A stretch of 64,000 nucleotides of DNA, taken from contig CP082230.1 of assembly GCA_019856515.1 (NCBI GenBank), positions 2,728,001 through 2,792,000 of the forward strand. Reading direction: 5' to 3'. Positions 18,941-29,500 of this stretch are shown piece after piece (within the stretch, counting starts at the first letter, position 1; every line of letters starts with the position of its first letter). Source of the stretch: Prolixibacteraceae bacterium. GTDB lineage: Bacteria; Bacteroidota; Bacteroidia; Bacteroidales; Prolixibacteraceae. A program made the position numbers and the translations under genes. The notes under the pieces were generated by a model. It was not told the origin of the DNA. It worked only from the letters and a program-made list of their open reading frames with translations, and did no database searches.

Positions 18941-19894
18941 TTAGAACTGATATTTTGAGCTGTTGGTAATCTCTTCTTTTACCATGAGATAATCGGACAT
19001 GAGGGCTTCAAATATCTGTTGTACTGTTCTCTCTTCTTGGATCATTGCAGAGACTTGACCTATCTCTAACTCTCCTTCGTCTAACTCTCCGAGGAACATA
19101 CCTTTTTTTGCTCTTCCTTTCCCTAATGTCTCTTTTAACTCTTCTGACGATGCTCCACCTTGTTCCATCTTATATATGGTCTGAAAGAATTCGTTGTTAA
19201 GCAAACGTACAGGAGCAAGCCCTTTAAGAGATAGTTTGGTGTCTCCTTCTTTGGCATCAAATACCGTTTTTTTGAAGTTGGGATGTGCTGAAGACTCTTT
19301 GGCTACAGCAAACAGTGACCCAATTTGAACACCGTCTGCTCCTAGGTTTTGTGCTGCCATCCACGCCTGTCCAGACCCGATTCCTCCTGCTGCGATAAGT
19401 GGCAAAGAGGTGGCTTTGCGAACTTGAGGGATTAAGGATAGTGTGGTGGTCTCTTCTCGACCATTATGGCCTCCTGCTTCAAATCCTTCCGCAACTATGG
19501 CATCAACACCAGCATCTTCACACTTCTTTGCAAAGAGAGAACTAGAAACTACATGGACAACCGTGATACCATGAGATTTTAATTTTGACGTCCACTTCTT
19601 TGGGCTTCCAGCAGAGGTGAAAACAATCTTCACCTCTTCATCAATAATTAGATCAATAATACGATCTAGTTCGGGGTAGAGAAGAGGAAGATTCACCCCC
19701 CATGGTTTATTCGTCGCCTTTTTCATCTTATGGATATGCTCTTGGAGCACTTCAGGATGCATTGAACCAGTGCCCAATAACCCTAGTCCACCTTGATTAG
19801 AGACTGCGGAAGCTAATTTCCATCCAGAACACCATACCATACCACCTTGGATGATAGGATATTTTATATTGAAAAGTTTACATATTGTATTCAT
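18941..19894 (-). CDS. Nitronate monooxygenase-family flavoprotein (NMO/FabK-like)
   Basis: A 317-residue TIM-barrel FMN oxidoreductase. PIIQGGMVW near the N-terminus, AEGFEAGGHNG (around 138-148) and IAAGGIGSG with GADGVQIGSLFA are the FMN-binding signatures of the 2-nitropropane dioxygenase superfamily. Members oxidise nitronates or, in FabK, reduce enoyl-ACP using NAD(P)H; the sequence does not decide between them with certainty. It is a single minus-strand gene, divergent from the first SusC gene, with a perfect CRP-like palindrome 152 nt upstream of its start. Confidence 0.85.
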   Translation of the reverse strand: MNTICKLFNIKYPIIQGGMVWCSGWKLASAVSNQGGLGLLGTGSMHPEVLQEHIHKMKKATNKPWGVNLPLLYPELDRIIDLIIDEEVKIVFTSAGSPKKWTSKLKSHGITVVHVVSSSLFAKKCEDAGVDAIVAEGFEAGGHNGREETTTLSLIPQVRKATSLPLIAAGGIGSGQAWMAAQNLGADGVQIGSLFAVAKESSAHPNFKKTVFDAKEGDTKLSLKGLAPVRLLNNEFFQTIYKMEQGGASSEELKETLGKGRAKKGMFLGELDEGELEIGQVSAMIQEERTVQQIFEALMSDYLMVKEEITNSSKYQF

Positions 19895-20045
19895 AAATAT
19901 AAGGAACTAATAATTGTTAAGTAAAAGTTAATATTGAGATTCAGTGTCTTTTTGTAAACTCACTATTAACTAGTTCAAATATACATAACAATAGAAGAGA
20001 ATAAAAAGTTCTTTATGTCTGTTTTTATGTTAAAAATTGTTTGTC

Positions 20046-20061
20046 TGTGACAAAAATCACA
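20046..20061. promoter_or_regulatory. CRP/FNR-like palindrome
   Basis: TGTGACAAAAATCACA is a perfect TGTGA-N6-TCACA dyad, the consensus of the CRP/FNR superfamily. It lies in the divergent gap between the flavoprotein and the first SusC gene, just upstream of a promoter-like sequence. Bacteroidota have CRP-superfamily regulators of carbohydrate use, but their sites need not match this consensus. Confidence 0.45.
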
Positions 20062-20068
20062 TGTTGGG

Positions 20069-20101
20069 TTTGGTTTTGTTTACAAAATTATCATATATTG
20101 C
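20069..20101 (+). promoter_or_regulatory. Candidate Bacteroidota promoter
   Basis: TTTG (20069-20072), a 21-nt spacer and TATATTGC (20094-20101) approximate the Bacteroidota sigma-ABfr pattern TTTG-N19-21-TAnnTTTG. It would drive the first SusC/SusD operon with a very long leader; a start nearer the conserved hairpin is equally possible. Confidence 0.35.
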
Positions 20102-20281
20102 GAAAGTAATGTTAAGAATTGATGCTTTGAGTTCTTTTTAGGTATTGATCTGAAAAGAAAAATCTTACACATAATAAATCTAATAACTTTAACATCTTAT
20201 TAAGTTTTCCTTAAGATATTAAACGAAGATCTAGATTCCATAAATTACATAATAAGTAAATTCAGGTTCTATTATACAAGA

Positions 20282-20307
20282 AAACCCAGGTTGGCAGACC
20301 TGGGCTT
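20282..20307 (+). promoter_or_regulatory. Conserved hairpin upstream of SusC operon 1
   Basis: Stem CCCAGGT/ACCTGGG (20285-20291, 20298-20304) with loop TGGCAG, about 313 nt before the SusC start. The same stem and almost the same loop occur 300 nt before the second SusC gene, preceded by a similar AT-rich stretch. It is likely the 5' end region of a structured leader RNA. Confidence 0.65.
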
Positions 20308-20588
20308 ATAGTACAATTGAAAATATATCGGCATTTTCTAATTGTGAGTTGCAAGATAGTTTTTTCCTCACAATTCTTCAAGTGTTTTATACGCTTGTCT
20401 TATATTTCTCCGTACTATTTTTCTTCCAATAGCAATCTATTTGATATTTAAGAGGAGGTGGTATATTTTTTTACTCACCTCATAGATGTTTGATGTTAGG
20501 GAACAAATAGTAAATAAAAACAGTACCCCTCCTCTTTCTTATTTATGCTGTGATTAGTCTCTCGTCTTTATCGACGAGCTAATATATC

Positions 20589-20624
20589 TATCTATGTATA
20601 AATCAAATATGATACATCTATGAA
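20589..20624 (+). promoter_or_regulatory. 36-nt block shared by both SusC translation starts
   Basis: Identical to 26482-26517. It contains ATGTAT and ATACAT as a 6-bp inverted repeat immediately before the start codon and runs into the ATGAA of the gene, so it may control ribosome access. No G-rich Shine-Dalgarno sequence is present. Confidence 0.7.
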
Positions 20625-23600
20625 ACGAGTATTGTTGATGTTAGTAGTCCTTTGTACTTTAGGCCTACTTCAGTTAAGTGCACAGTCGCGAGTCCTTATA
20701 GGAGAGGTGACCTCTGCAGGAGATGGAACCACTATACCTGGTGTTTCCGTTGTAATAAAGAACACGTCTATTGGGACGGTTACAGATTTTGATGGCCGCT
20801 TTAAGATAAAGGTGCCTTTATCTGCTAAAACGTTAGTACTATCTTTTATTGGATTAGAAACAAAAGAAGTAGAGATCGGAGATAAGCTGTCCTTTAAAAT
20901 CCAATTGAAATCAGAAGCCGTTGATGTTGATGAAGTGATAGTTGTGGCTTATGGTACTGCCAAGAAAGCGAGTTTTACTGGTTCTGCGGGAGTATTAACT
21001 GCAGAAAAGTTGGAAACACGTCCACTGACTAGTGTAAGTCAAGCGTTAGAAGGTTCTACGACAGGTGTTCAGGTGTCAACTGCATCAGGTCAGCCTGGTT
21101 CAGCTCCTGCGATTAGAATTCGTGGTTTTGGATCATTAAATGGTAATTCTAATCCACTGTATGTGGTGGATGGCGTTCCTTATAGCGGTACACTGTCTGA
21201 TATCAATCCTGAAGATATCGCATCCATGACTATTCTTAAAGATGCGTCTTCAGCTGCTTTGTATGGTTCTCGAGCAGCTAATGGTGTTGTATTAATAAAT
21301 ACAAAAAAAGGGAAAAAAGGAGGTAAGACAATCGTAAATGTAAAAGCCCTTTATGGTGTGGTTTCTCGTGCTATTCCACAGTATGAAAAAGTAGGAGCAA
21401 GAGACTACTATCAATTGTCTACGGAAGCCTATAAGAATTCATTGCAATATGGGAAATCACAAGATGCTGCGACGGCTTTAAGTAATGCTGTAAATGGTAT
21501 TTATGGTCAGTTGAAGTACAATCCTTTTAATGTGGCAAATGATGAGATCATGATGGACAATGGTGTTGTGAATCCAGATGCAAGAGTGGTTGCACCTAAT
21601 TTGGACTGGTTTAAGCCATTGGAGCAAACAGGGAAACGTCAGAATTACTCAGCCAATATTTCTTCTAGTGGAGAGAAAGGGTCTCATTTTCTATCTGTAG
21701 GTTATTTGGATGAAGAAGGGTATATTGTTAGTACTGGTTATCAGCGATTTAATTCTCGTTTATCTTCAGAGTTTAATGTAAATGATTGGTTGAAAATTAG
21801 CAACAATGTTTCTTTTACAACAAGTAAGTCACAGTATAGTGTAGGAACAGGTAATACTAGTTATAATAACCCATTTAGTTTCGCGAGAGGAATGGGATCT
21901 ATTTACCCAGTATATATGGTAGAACCAGGTACTGGTAAATATATTTTAGATCAGGATGGGAATAAGCAATATGATCTAGGTGGTGGATATGCAGAGCACA
22001 ATATTAATGCTAGACCATCTGCATCGAGCCCTGGTCGTCATGTGGTTGCAGAGATGGAGTATAATAACCAAGAGGTGAAAACCAACACGATCAGTGATCG
22101 CTTTAATGTAGATATTAAGTTGATGAAAGGTTTGATATTTACTACTAATGTTGGTATTGATATTCGAAACTATAAATATCAATATTTTGAAAATACAATA
22201 GTAGGTGATGGAGCTCCATCTGGTCGTTTTGCCGATAATCGCTATATCAGTACTACTATCAATGCTAATCAGCTTTTGAAATATGAAAAAGAACTAGATT
22301 CTGGTCACTCTTTTAATGTACTGTTAGGTCATGAGAGCTATAGTTATGATTACGAACGTATTTCAACAAGTAAGAAACAGGTGATTACACAAGGAATCTA
22401 TGAGATGGCTCAGTTTGTTACACCAACGAATCTTAATGGTTATACAGATAAGAAGCGTATCGAGAGTTATTTAGGTCGTTTTGAGTATGACTATAACGAT
22501 CGTTACTATCTTTCAGGTTCTTATCGTTATGATGGTTCTTCTATCTTTAATAAAGAGAACCGTTGGGGAGGTTTCTACTCTGTTGGTGCATCTTGGAGAA
22601 TCAAAGAGGAGAACTTTATGCAGGATGTTTCTTGGATAGATAATCTAAAACTCCGAGCTTCCATTGGTGAGGTTGGAAATGATCGATTGTATTTTGCAGG
22701 AACAACCACAACAGATTATTATGCTTATCAAGCACTTTATGGAACAAATCCCAACGGAACGAGTCCTGGTTTGATCTGGAGTAGTGTGGGTAACGAGGAC
22801 CTTAAATGGGAGGTGAATACTAGTTATGATTTTGCATTAGAGTTTGGTTTGTTTGATGGATTTGTCGATGGTTCGATTGAGTATTATCGTAAGGATTCGA
22901 AGAGCCTACTTTACTCGATGCCTTTAGCTCCTTCTCAAGGTTTTATGAATCAGAATAGAAATATTGCATCATTAACCAATAGTGGAGTTGAGGTTGGATT
23001 GAACTTCAAATGGATTAAGAAGCGTAATGTAGAGTGGTCAACTGATTTCCAAATATCAACGATTAAAAACGAAATTACTGATATTCCTGATCCTGCAATT
23101 ACTGGATCAAAACGCTGGGATGTAGGTAGATCTATCTATGATTTCTATACTTATGACTATTATGGTGTAAACCCAGATAATGGAGAAGCACTTTATTATA
23201 AGTATAAAGATACAGAAGATGGAGGACGTGTAAGAGAATTAGATGCAGATGGTAATCCAGTGCTTGTTTCAGATTATTCTGCTGCTGGCAAAGGATATGT
23301 TGGTGCTTCTTCAATCCCTGATTTTTATGGTTCTTTTACTTCAAATTTAAAAGTACACAATTTTACGCTTTCTGTATTGGCAACTTATTCTGTCGGTGGA
23401 AAGACTCTCGATTACAATTATGCAGGATTGATGAGTTCTCAAGATCTAGGATCTGGTATGCATGTGGATCATTTGAATGCGTGGCAAAAGCCTGGTGACA
23501 TTACTGACATTCCTCGTTTGCAAGTTGATAATCCAAATCTTTCTCCAACATCATCACGTTGGTTGACCGACGCTTCTTATTTAGCATTAAAGAATATAAC

Positions 23601-23796
23601 ATTGAGTTATACATTCAATAAGTCTCTACTTAAATCTACAGGGCTGAATAAAGTTCGTATTTATGCTACAGGAGAGAACCTTTTCTTATGGTCTAAGCGT
23701 ACGGGTATGGATCCTCAAGAGTCATTTGCAGGAACTACAAGTAACACGTTTATTCCTTCTAGAGTCATGTCTATTGGACTAGACGTATCATTTTAA
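20620..23796 (+). CDS. SusC/RagA-type TonB-dependent outer-membrane transporter 1
   Basis: A 1058-residue SusC-like transporter. A Sec signal ending in LQLSAQS precedes a carboxypeptidase-D-like domain (about 24-105, with GTVTDFDGRFKIKVP). The TonB-box region and plug follow (about 110-235), with the family marks IRIRGFGSLNG, PLYVVDGVP and ILKDASSAALYGSRAANG. The rest is the 22-strand barrel, ending in Phe as outer-membrane proteins do. It imports oligosaccharides or peptides with the SusD lid encoded just downstream. No glycosidase, protease or hybrid regulator gene is adjacent, so the ligand is unknown. Confidence 0.97.
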   Translation: MKRVLLMLVVLCTLGLLQLSAQSRVLIGEVTSAGDGTTIPGVSVVIKNTSIGTVTDFDGRFKIKVPLSAKTLVLSFIGLETKEVEIGDKLSFKIQLKSEAVDVDEVIVVAYGTAKKASFTGSAGVLTAEKLETRPLTSVSQALEGSTTGVQVSTASGQPGSAPAIRIRGFGSLNGNSNPLYVVDGVPYSGTLSDINPEDIASMTILKDASSAALYGSRAANGVVLINTKKGKKGGKTIVNVKALYGVVSRAIPQYEKVGARDYYQLSTEAYKNSLQYGKSQDAATALSNAVNGIYGQLKYNPFNVANDEIMMDNGVVNPDARVVAPNLDWFKPLEQTGKRQNYSANISSSGEKGSHFLSVGYLDEEGYIVSTGYQRFNSRLSSEFNVNDWLKISNNVSFTTSKSQYSVGTGNTSYNNPFSFARGMGSIYPVYMVEPGTGKYILDQDGNKQYDLGGGYAEHNINARPSASSPGRHVVAEMEYNNQEVKTNTISDRFNVDIKLMKGLIFTTNVGIDIRNYKYQYFENTIVGDGAPSGRFADNRYISTTINANQLLKYEKELDSGHSFNVLLGHESYSYDYERISTSKKQVITQGIYEMAQFVTPTNLNGYTDKKRIESYLGRFEYDYNDRYYLSGSYRYDGSSIFNKENRWGGFYSVGASWRIKEENFMQDVSWIDNLKLRASIGEVGNDRLYFAGTTTTDYYAYQALYGTNPNGTSPGLIWSSVGNEDLKWEVNTSYDFALEFGLFDGFVDGSIEYYRKDSKSLLYSMPLAPSQGFMNQNRNIASLTNSGVEVGLNFKWIKKRNVEWSTDFQISTIKNEITDIPDPAITGSKRWDVGRSIYDFYTYDYYGVNPDNGEALYYKYKDTEDGGRVRELDADGNPVLVSDYSAAGKGYVGASSIPDFYGSFTSNLKVHNFTLSVLATYSVGGKTLDYNYAGLMSSQDLGSGMHVDHLNAWQKPGDITDIPRLQVDNPNLSPTSSRWLTDASYLALKNITLSYTFNKSLLKSTGLNKVRIYATGENLFLWSKRTGMDPQESFAGTTSNTFIPSRVMSIGLDVSF

Positions 23797-23823
23797 TGTT
23801 GAATAGATATAAAATTGAATAAG

Positions 23824-25443
23824 ATGAAAAAGCTTATATATATATTCTTAGTTGCATTTACCTTCGCTTGTAGTGAGGATTTCCTAGAGGTCACTCCTAC
23901 TGATTCGGTTGGTAAAGCAGATGTAATAAGTTCTCCTGCAAATATGAGAACCGCACTTAATGGGGTGCATCGTTTGATGTATCAACAATCTCCGATTGAG
24001 AAAGCTTCTAATAGAGCTGGAGAGGGGTATATTATGCCATTGTTAGAGTTTGGTGCTAGCGATATGTTACACTCTTCTGGAGGTAATGGGTGGTTTAGAT
24101 CTCGGTTGAAGTGGTTGACACATATTAACCCTGATTTTACTGATGCCAGATATCCTTGGATCCACTATTATCATTTGGTAGCCAACGTGAACAATATCAT
24201 CAATGCAGGTGAGGCAATGACTAAGACTGATGATTTAAAAAATGTGTTAGGGCAGGCATATGCTTATCGTGCCTATTCATATTTTAGGTTGGTACAGTTG
24301 TATGCTAATAGTTATACTTGGGGTAACCCTTCATCAGATCCTGGTTTACCAATTGTGTTAGAGACTAAAGCTCCATATCTAGGAACCAAGAGAGAGACTG
24401 TGGAGAAAGTATATGAATTGATAACTTCGGATATCGAGAAGTCTGTGTCTCTATTAAATGAAGCTCCAGATTCGGGCGATTTGTCTAATATCTCACTTTC
24501 TGTAGCACAAGGAATAGCTGCTCGTGTATATTTGACCAAAGGAAATTGGACGAAAGCAGCGGAGTATGCAAAATTTGCAGAGGCTGGACATTCCCTGATG
24601 ACAGAATCTGATTATTTGAAAGGTTTTAATAGTTACACACTTCCAGAGATGATGTGGTCAGGACATATCGTAAGTGACCAAACGACCTATTATTATGCTT
24701 GGTTCTATTATATTGGAACAAATTTTAATGGAACACAGAATAGAACGAATCCGAAAATAATTAACCGTGAGCTTTTTACAGAGATATCTGATACAGATTT
24801 TCGTAAAAAGCAATGGTTAGAAGATGCACCAGATAGCTATAAAGGAGCATTAAAGGATCCAAATTATGCTCCATTAATCCCTGATGATGCTACGGATGAG
24901 GAGAAAAAAGTATTAGAGGATGCTGCTAAAGCATCTTTTGAAGCAGATAGGAAAGTCATTATGACGAAATATGGTATTACAAGTCGACATTACACGACAC
25001 CTTATATGTCGGTGAAATTCTTAAATAAGAATCCGGGTTCAATTGACTCAGATGATGTAATGTATATGAGAGTCTCGGAAATGTATTTGATCGAAGCGGA
25101 AGCACTATGTCGTGGTGGTCAAGATGATGCTGCAGCTACTGCGCTGTATAATTTAGTCTCTTCAAGAGATGCAGCTTATGTGAAAAGTACCAAAACAGGA
25201 GATGCTTTGTTGCAAGAAATTCTTGTTCAAAGACGTATAGAACTATGGGGTGAAGGACATCGATGGTTAGATATGTTAAGAAATGATGAGGCTTTAGATC
25301 TTGAAGGATCAGGTGCAAGTTCAACGCTATATTCTGATGGATATAAGCAAGATAAACCATCAACTAACTCTAAGTGGTTATTTAAAATACCAAGTGAGGA
25401 AGTAAATGCAAATCCTAATATTAACGATGCGGACCAGAACTAA
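23824..25443 (+). CDS. SusD/RagB-type surface lipoprotein 1
   Basis: A 539-residue SusD-like nutrient-binding lipoprotein with lipobox FTFAC (Cys16). The N-terminal SEDFLEVTPTDSVG and the C-terminal LVQRRIELWGEGHRWLDMLR are the hallmarks of the RagB/SusD family, which is made of TPR-like helices and forms a lid on SusC. The frame extends to a TTG nine bases upstream, but the ATG giving MKKLIYIF fits a signal peptide and is preferred. It starts 27 nt after SusC 1 in the same operon. A terminator follows. Confidence 0.95.
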   Translation: MKKLIYIFLVAFTFACSEDFLEVTPTDSVGKADVISSPANMRTALNGVHRLMYQQSPIEKASNRAGEGYIMPLLEFGASDMLHSSGGNGWFRSRLKWLTHINPDFTDARYPWIHYYHLVANVNNIINAGEAMTKTDDLKNVLGQAYAYRAYSYFRLVQLYANSYTWGNPSSDPGLPIVLETKAPYLGTKRETVEKVYELITSDIEKSVSLLNEAPDSGDLSNISLSVAQGIAARVYLTKGNWTKAAEYAKFAEAGHSLMTESDYLKGFNSYTLPEMMWSGHIVSDQTTYYYAWFYYIGTNFNGTQNRTNPKIINRELFTEISDTDFRKKQWLEDAPDSYKGALKDPNYAPLIPDDATDEEKKVLEDAAKASFEADRKVIMTKYGITSRHYTTPYMSVKFLNKNPGSIDSDDVMYMRVSEMYLIEAEALCRGGQDDAAATALYNLVSSRDAAYVKSTKTGDALLQEILVQRRIELWGEGHRWLDMLRNDEALDLEGSGASSTLYSDGYKQDKPSTNSKWLFKIPSEEVNANPNINDADQN

Positions 25444-25483
25444 TAAAGTGTAATATTGTAAATAGTCATAAATTTTATACTAT

Positions 25484-25516
25484 AAGGGGTTACTTCATAG
25501 GAGGTAACCCTTTTTG
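25484..25516 (+). terminator. Terminator of SusCD operon 1
   Basis: Stem GGGTTAC/GTAACCC (25487-25493, 25504-25510) followed at once by five T. Confidence 0.85.
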
Positions 25517-26189
25517 TTGTTTGTAATCATTATAAACTATTATGATTTGAACTGTATTACTAGGTAGGTTCTGATGATTTATTTCGGAGCATATACTTCT
25601 TGAATTGCTTCTCTGTCTTTTGTGATTGAAAAGCTCATTAAATCTACTGTCTCGGAGACGAGTCTAAGTTTAAGTTGTGTTTATTTTAGTGCTCATATAC
25701 AGTGGTTTAATGTGTTGTGGTGACCTTTGTGTAGTGTAAGTGAATGATAAGTTAATTAAGTATTGTTTGTTATAATAAACTAATAAGTAATGTTTGAGAT
25801 TGATAGTATAGTGCTGTGTCTTGATTATAATTCATAATAAAATGAGTCGAAGTTAAAACAGATATACTACTTGTTTTGTTTAGTAATGATTGTTAATTTT
25901 GAGATCTGCAATATTAATAAAAGTCTATGTATGTTTAAAGTCAGCTAAAAGTGTGAATTTTTATGGCTAACTTGGCATTAGAATTTTAATTAATAAGTAA
26001 AGTTATTTATAACTAAGTACATCATTCTATTTAGTTTATGTTATTATATTTGCTTGATACTTATGTTTAAGTGATTAAAAATGAGTGATATATATATGGT
26101 GTCACGTATCGTAAGATATCATAAATTACGTCATTGGAAGTACTTATCATTTATTGTTGTAAGTAGATATAGATTTTGGTAATATAAGA
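25517..26189. other. Gene-free AT-rich gap before SusCD operon 2
   Basis: No open frame or repeat was recognised. TATATTTG at 26045-26052 matches the TAnnTTTG promoter word but lacks a TTTG at the right distance. The gap ends at the conserved leader hairpin. Confidence 0.5.
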
Positions 26190-26213
26190 AACCCAGGTTG
26201 GCGGACCTGGGTT
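26190..26213 (+). promoter_or_regulatory. Conserved hairpin upstream of SusC operon 2
   Basis: Stem AACCCAGGT/ACCTGGGTT (9 bp) with loop TGGCGG, 300 nt before the second SusC start. It matches the hairpin at 20282-20307 in stem, loop, distance and the AAGAA that precedes it. Confidence 0.65.
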
Positions 26214-26481
26214 AAAGAGAGAAGTAGTAAGAATAAAACTTCCCGTGTCTTAGTATATTATACGGTAATTTACAACTAATATATTCTTCTACAAAATTTT
26301 CAATTCGAAAATTTATTCTCTTGGTATTACACATTGCATATGTCTAATGAGGAGAGGTTATGTATACTGTGAATTTCGTAAGTTAAATGATTTCATAGAC
26401 ATTTTTTTTCATTTATAATTAATGATTCTCTCCTTTTAATTTTTGAAATTAATTCTCCAATTTGAGATGGGGAATCAATTA

Positions 26482-26517
26482 TATCTATGTATAAATCAAA
26501 TATGATACATCTATGAA
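26482..26517 (+). promoter_or_regulatory. 36-nt block over the start of SusC 2
   Basis: Exact copy of 20589-20624, ending in the ATGAA of the gene. The 270 nt between hairpin and block differ between operons, though both have purine-rich and pyrimidine-rich stretches that can pair (AGGAGAG near 26352 with CTCTCCT near 26430). Confidence 0.7.
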
Positions 26518-29500
26518 TCGAGTATTATTACTAATGCTATGTCTATTTATAGGCATAAGCACTTCTTGGGCACAGTCTCGGGTTTTAACGGGTGTGGTGT
26601 CTTCAGCAGAAGATGGTTCTTCTATACCAGGTGCTTCTGTTGTTGTTGATGGAACTACGGTTGGAACTGTTACAGATTTTGATGGTAATTTTCAACTGAA
26701 AGTTCCTGAAGGAGCTAAGAAAATTAAGATCTCTTATGTAGGGATGAAATCACAATTGCTAGAGATTGGAGATAAGAGAGCTTTCAAAGTAAAATTGAAA
26801 GTTGATGCAGTAGTTACTGAAGATGTCGTTGTTACTGCAATGGGTATTAAGAAATCTGCGAAATCCTTGACTTATGCTGTTTCTGAAGTTGGAGGAGATG
26901 AGGTTGCATTAAAATCAGAACCTGATGCGATTAAAGGACTTCAAGGAAAAGTGGCAGGTGTTCAGATTTCAGGATCTCAGTCTATTGCTGGTAGCCCAAC
27001 GAGAATTGTTATTCGTGGTAACTCTTCATTTACTGGGAATAATCAACCATTGATTGTTGTTGATGGAATTCCATTCTCAAATGATCAAGATACAGGACAG
27101 AGAGATGCTTCTCCTGTTGGCTTAGGTGTATTGGCTTCAATTGACCCGAATAATATCAAGTCTCAGACTGTTCTAAAAGGTGCAGCAGCATCGGCACTGT
27201 ATGGTTCAAGAGCATCAAATGGGGTAATTATTATTACCACTAAATCAGGAGCATCAAGATCAGGCCAGAAATTCGTAACTACAGTAAGTTCTTCTTATAG
27301 TGTTGAAAAGATTGCGTCTCTTCCTGATTTTCAAAATACATATGGTAATGGTGCTGATTTCAAAGCAGCAAATTATTGGGGGTCTTGGGGTGCGAGATTT
27401 AGTGATGTAGATAAACTTGCTTTTTCAGATGCATGGGCTAAAGCATATCCAGATAAATATACTACTGAAATGCCGTATGAACCACAACCAAATAATGTGG
27501 AAAATATGTTAAGAAACGGTAGTCTATGGGATAACTCAGTGAATATCACTGGTGGTGGTGAAAAGACATCTATGTCTTTGACTATTTCTGATTCGAGACA
27601 AAGTTCTTATATTCCTGAAAGTCACTTTAATAGAACGTCTATATCTTTAGGTGTGAATGCGCAATTAGCAAAGAAATTTAAAGTTAGTACAAATTTCCAG
27701 TATGCATATATGGATAAACGAAGTCCATTTGAGGGAAATACTGGTGCATTTCGTTACTTTCTTTATACAGGACGTTCATGGGATACATCTTTACCGTATG
27801 AGGGACCTAATGGGGAGAATTTATATTTTAAGACAACAGATAACCCACAATGGTCATTCAGGCATAACTATGGACAAGAAGATCAGCACCGTATAGTCGC
27901 AAGCGTAAAGCCTCAATGGGATATCACAGATTATCTGACATTGTCCTACCAATTTAGTGTCAATCAGTTGATCCGTCGTACTAAAAATGTTACTGAAGTT
28001 TCTAGTAATGTATTAGATGATAAATTGGGTGATCTTGATATGTATGACCGATTTAATAGAGAAATGGAAGGAACAGCTATGCTGAACTTTCGTAAGAATA
28101 TCACTGATAAATTTAGTCTGCGAGTAACCTTAGGACAGGTTTTTAATGTTCGAAACTTTAATAGATTAAGAGCATATGGTAGTCCCTATATTATTCCCGG
28201 TATTTATCAATTAAATAATATAAAAGACACAACGGGTAAAAGTCGTGAAACAGAACAGAGATTGGCTTCTGTATTTGGAGAAGTGTCAATAGGGTATAAT
28301 AATTACTTAACATTGTCAGCGACTAGTCGTATGGACTGGTCTTCAACTTTACCAAAAGATAATAACAACTACTTATATCCATCATTATCAGCTTCTTATG
28401 TGTTTAGTGATGCATTGGGGTTGAAGAGTTCATTGTTTAATTCTGGTTTAATTCGTGCATCTTGGGCAAAAGTTGGTAGTGATGCTGGTGTATATGATAT
28501 TAATCAGACTTACAACGTGAACTATGGTAATAATGGTAACGTTGGAGGTATTAGATATACTGGATTTCCATTTAATGGAACGAGTATGATGGCTCCTAAT
28601 TACTCTGTTTCTGATACAAATTTAAAACCTGAGTTTACTTCTGAATTTGAAATAGGAACTAACCTAGAGTTCTTCAATAGTCGAATTGTACTTGATGCGG
28701 CATATTATAGCAGGTCATCAACAGATCAAATTATGAATGTATCAATTCCTGATGAATCAGGTTATTATTCATATTTGACGAATGTTGGTGAAATGACCAA
28801 TAAAGGAGTGGAATTATCACTTGATTTGACGCCAATTAAGAGCAAAGACTTTTCATGGAGTATCTTTACCGTATTTAGTAAAAATACCAATGAAGTCGTG
28901 AAGCTTATTGATGGACTAACAGAAACAAACACTCGTAACTTGTATTCTAACGGGATTCACTCATATATTAAAGAAGGTCTACCATATGGTGTATTTAAAG
29001 GTTATGGAGCAGCTAGAGATGATCAAGGAAATATTTTGATTGATCAAAAAACTGGTTTGATGATTAAATCAAAAGAGGAGTCTATCTTAGGTGATCCTAA
29101 TCCAGATTACCTTGTTGGTATTACCAATACATTTAGATATAAGAGGTTGAGCTTACGTGCTGTGGTTAATGCAACATGTGGTGGAGAGATGTATACTACT
29201 GTAGTTCCTCAGTTATTAGGACGAGGTGTGACAAAAGATACTGAAGATAGAGAACGAAATCATGTGATTCCAGGTGTTATAGGTGATACAAATACAGGAA
29301 AGCCAATTTTAGATATGAATGGTAATACGATTCCTAATAGAATTCAGGTTACTTCGAATTCATACTATTTTGATACAGGAGGAATGGGTTCAGGTGCTTT
29401 TGATGAATTTAAGGTATACGATGCAACAGTATATCGTTTATCTGAGCTTTCTTTGTCATATAATATTCCTGATGCATGGGTGAAAGCTCTTGGTTTCAAT

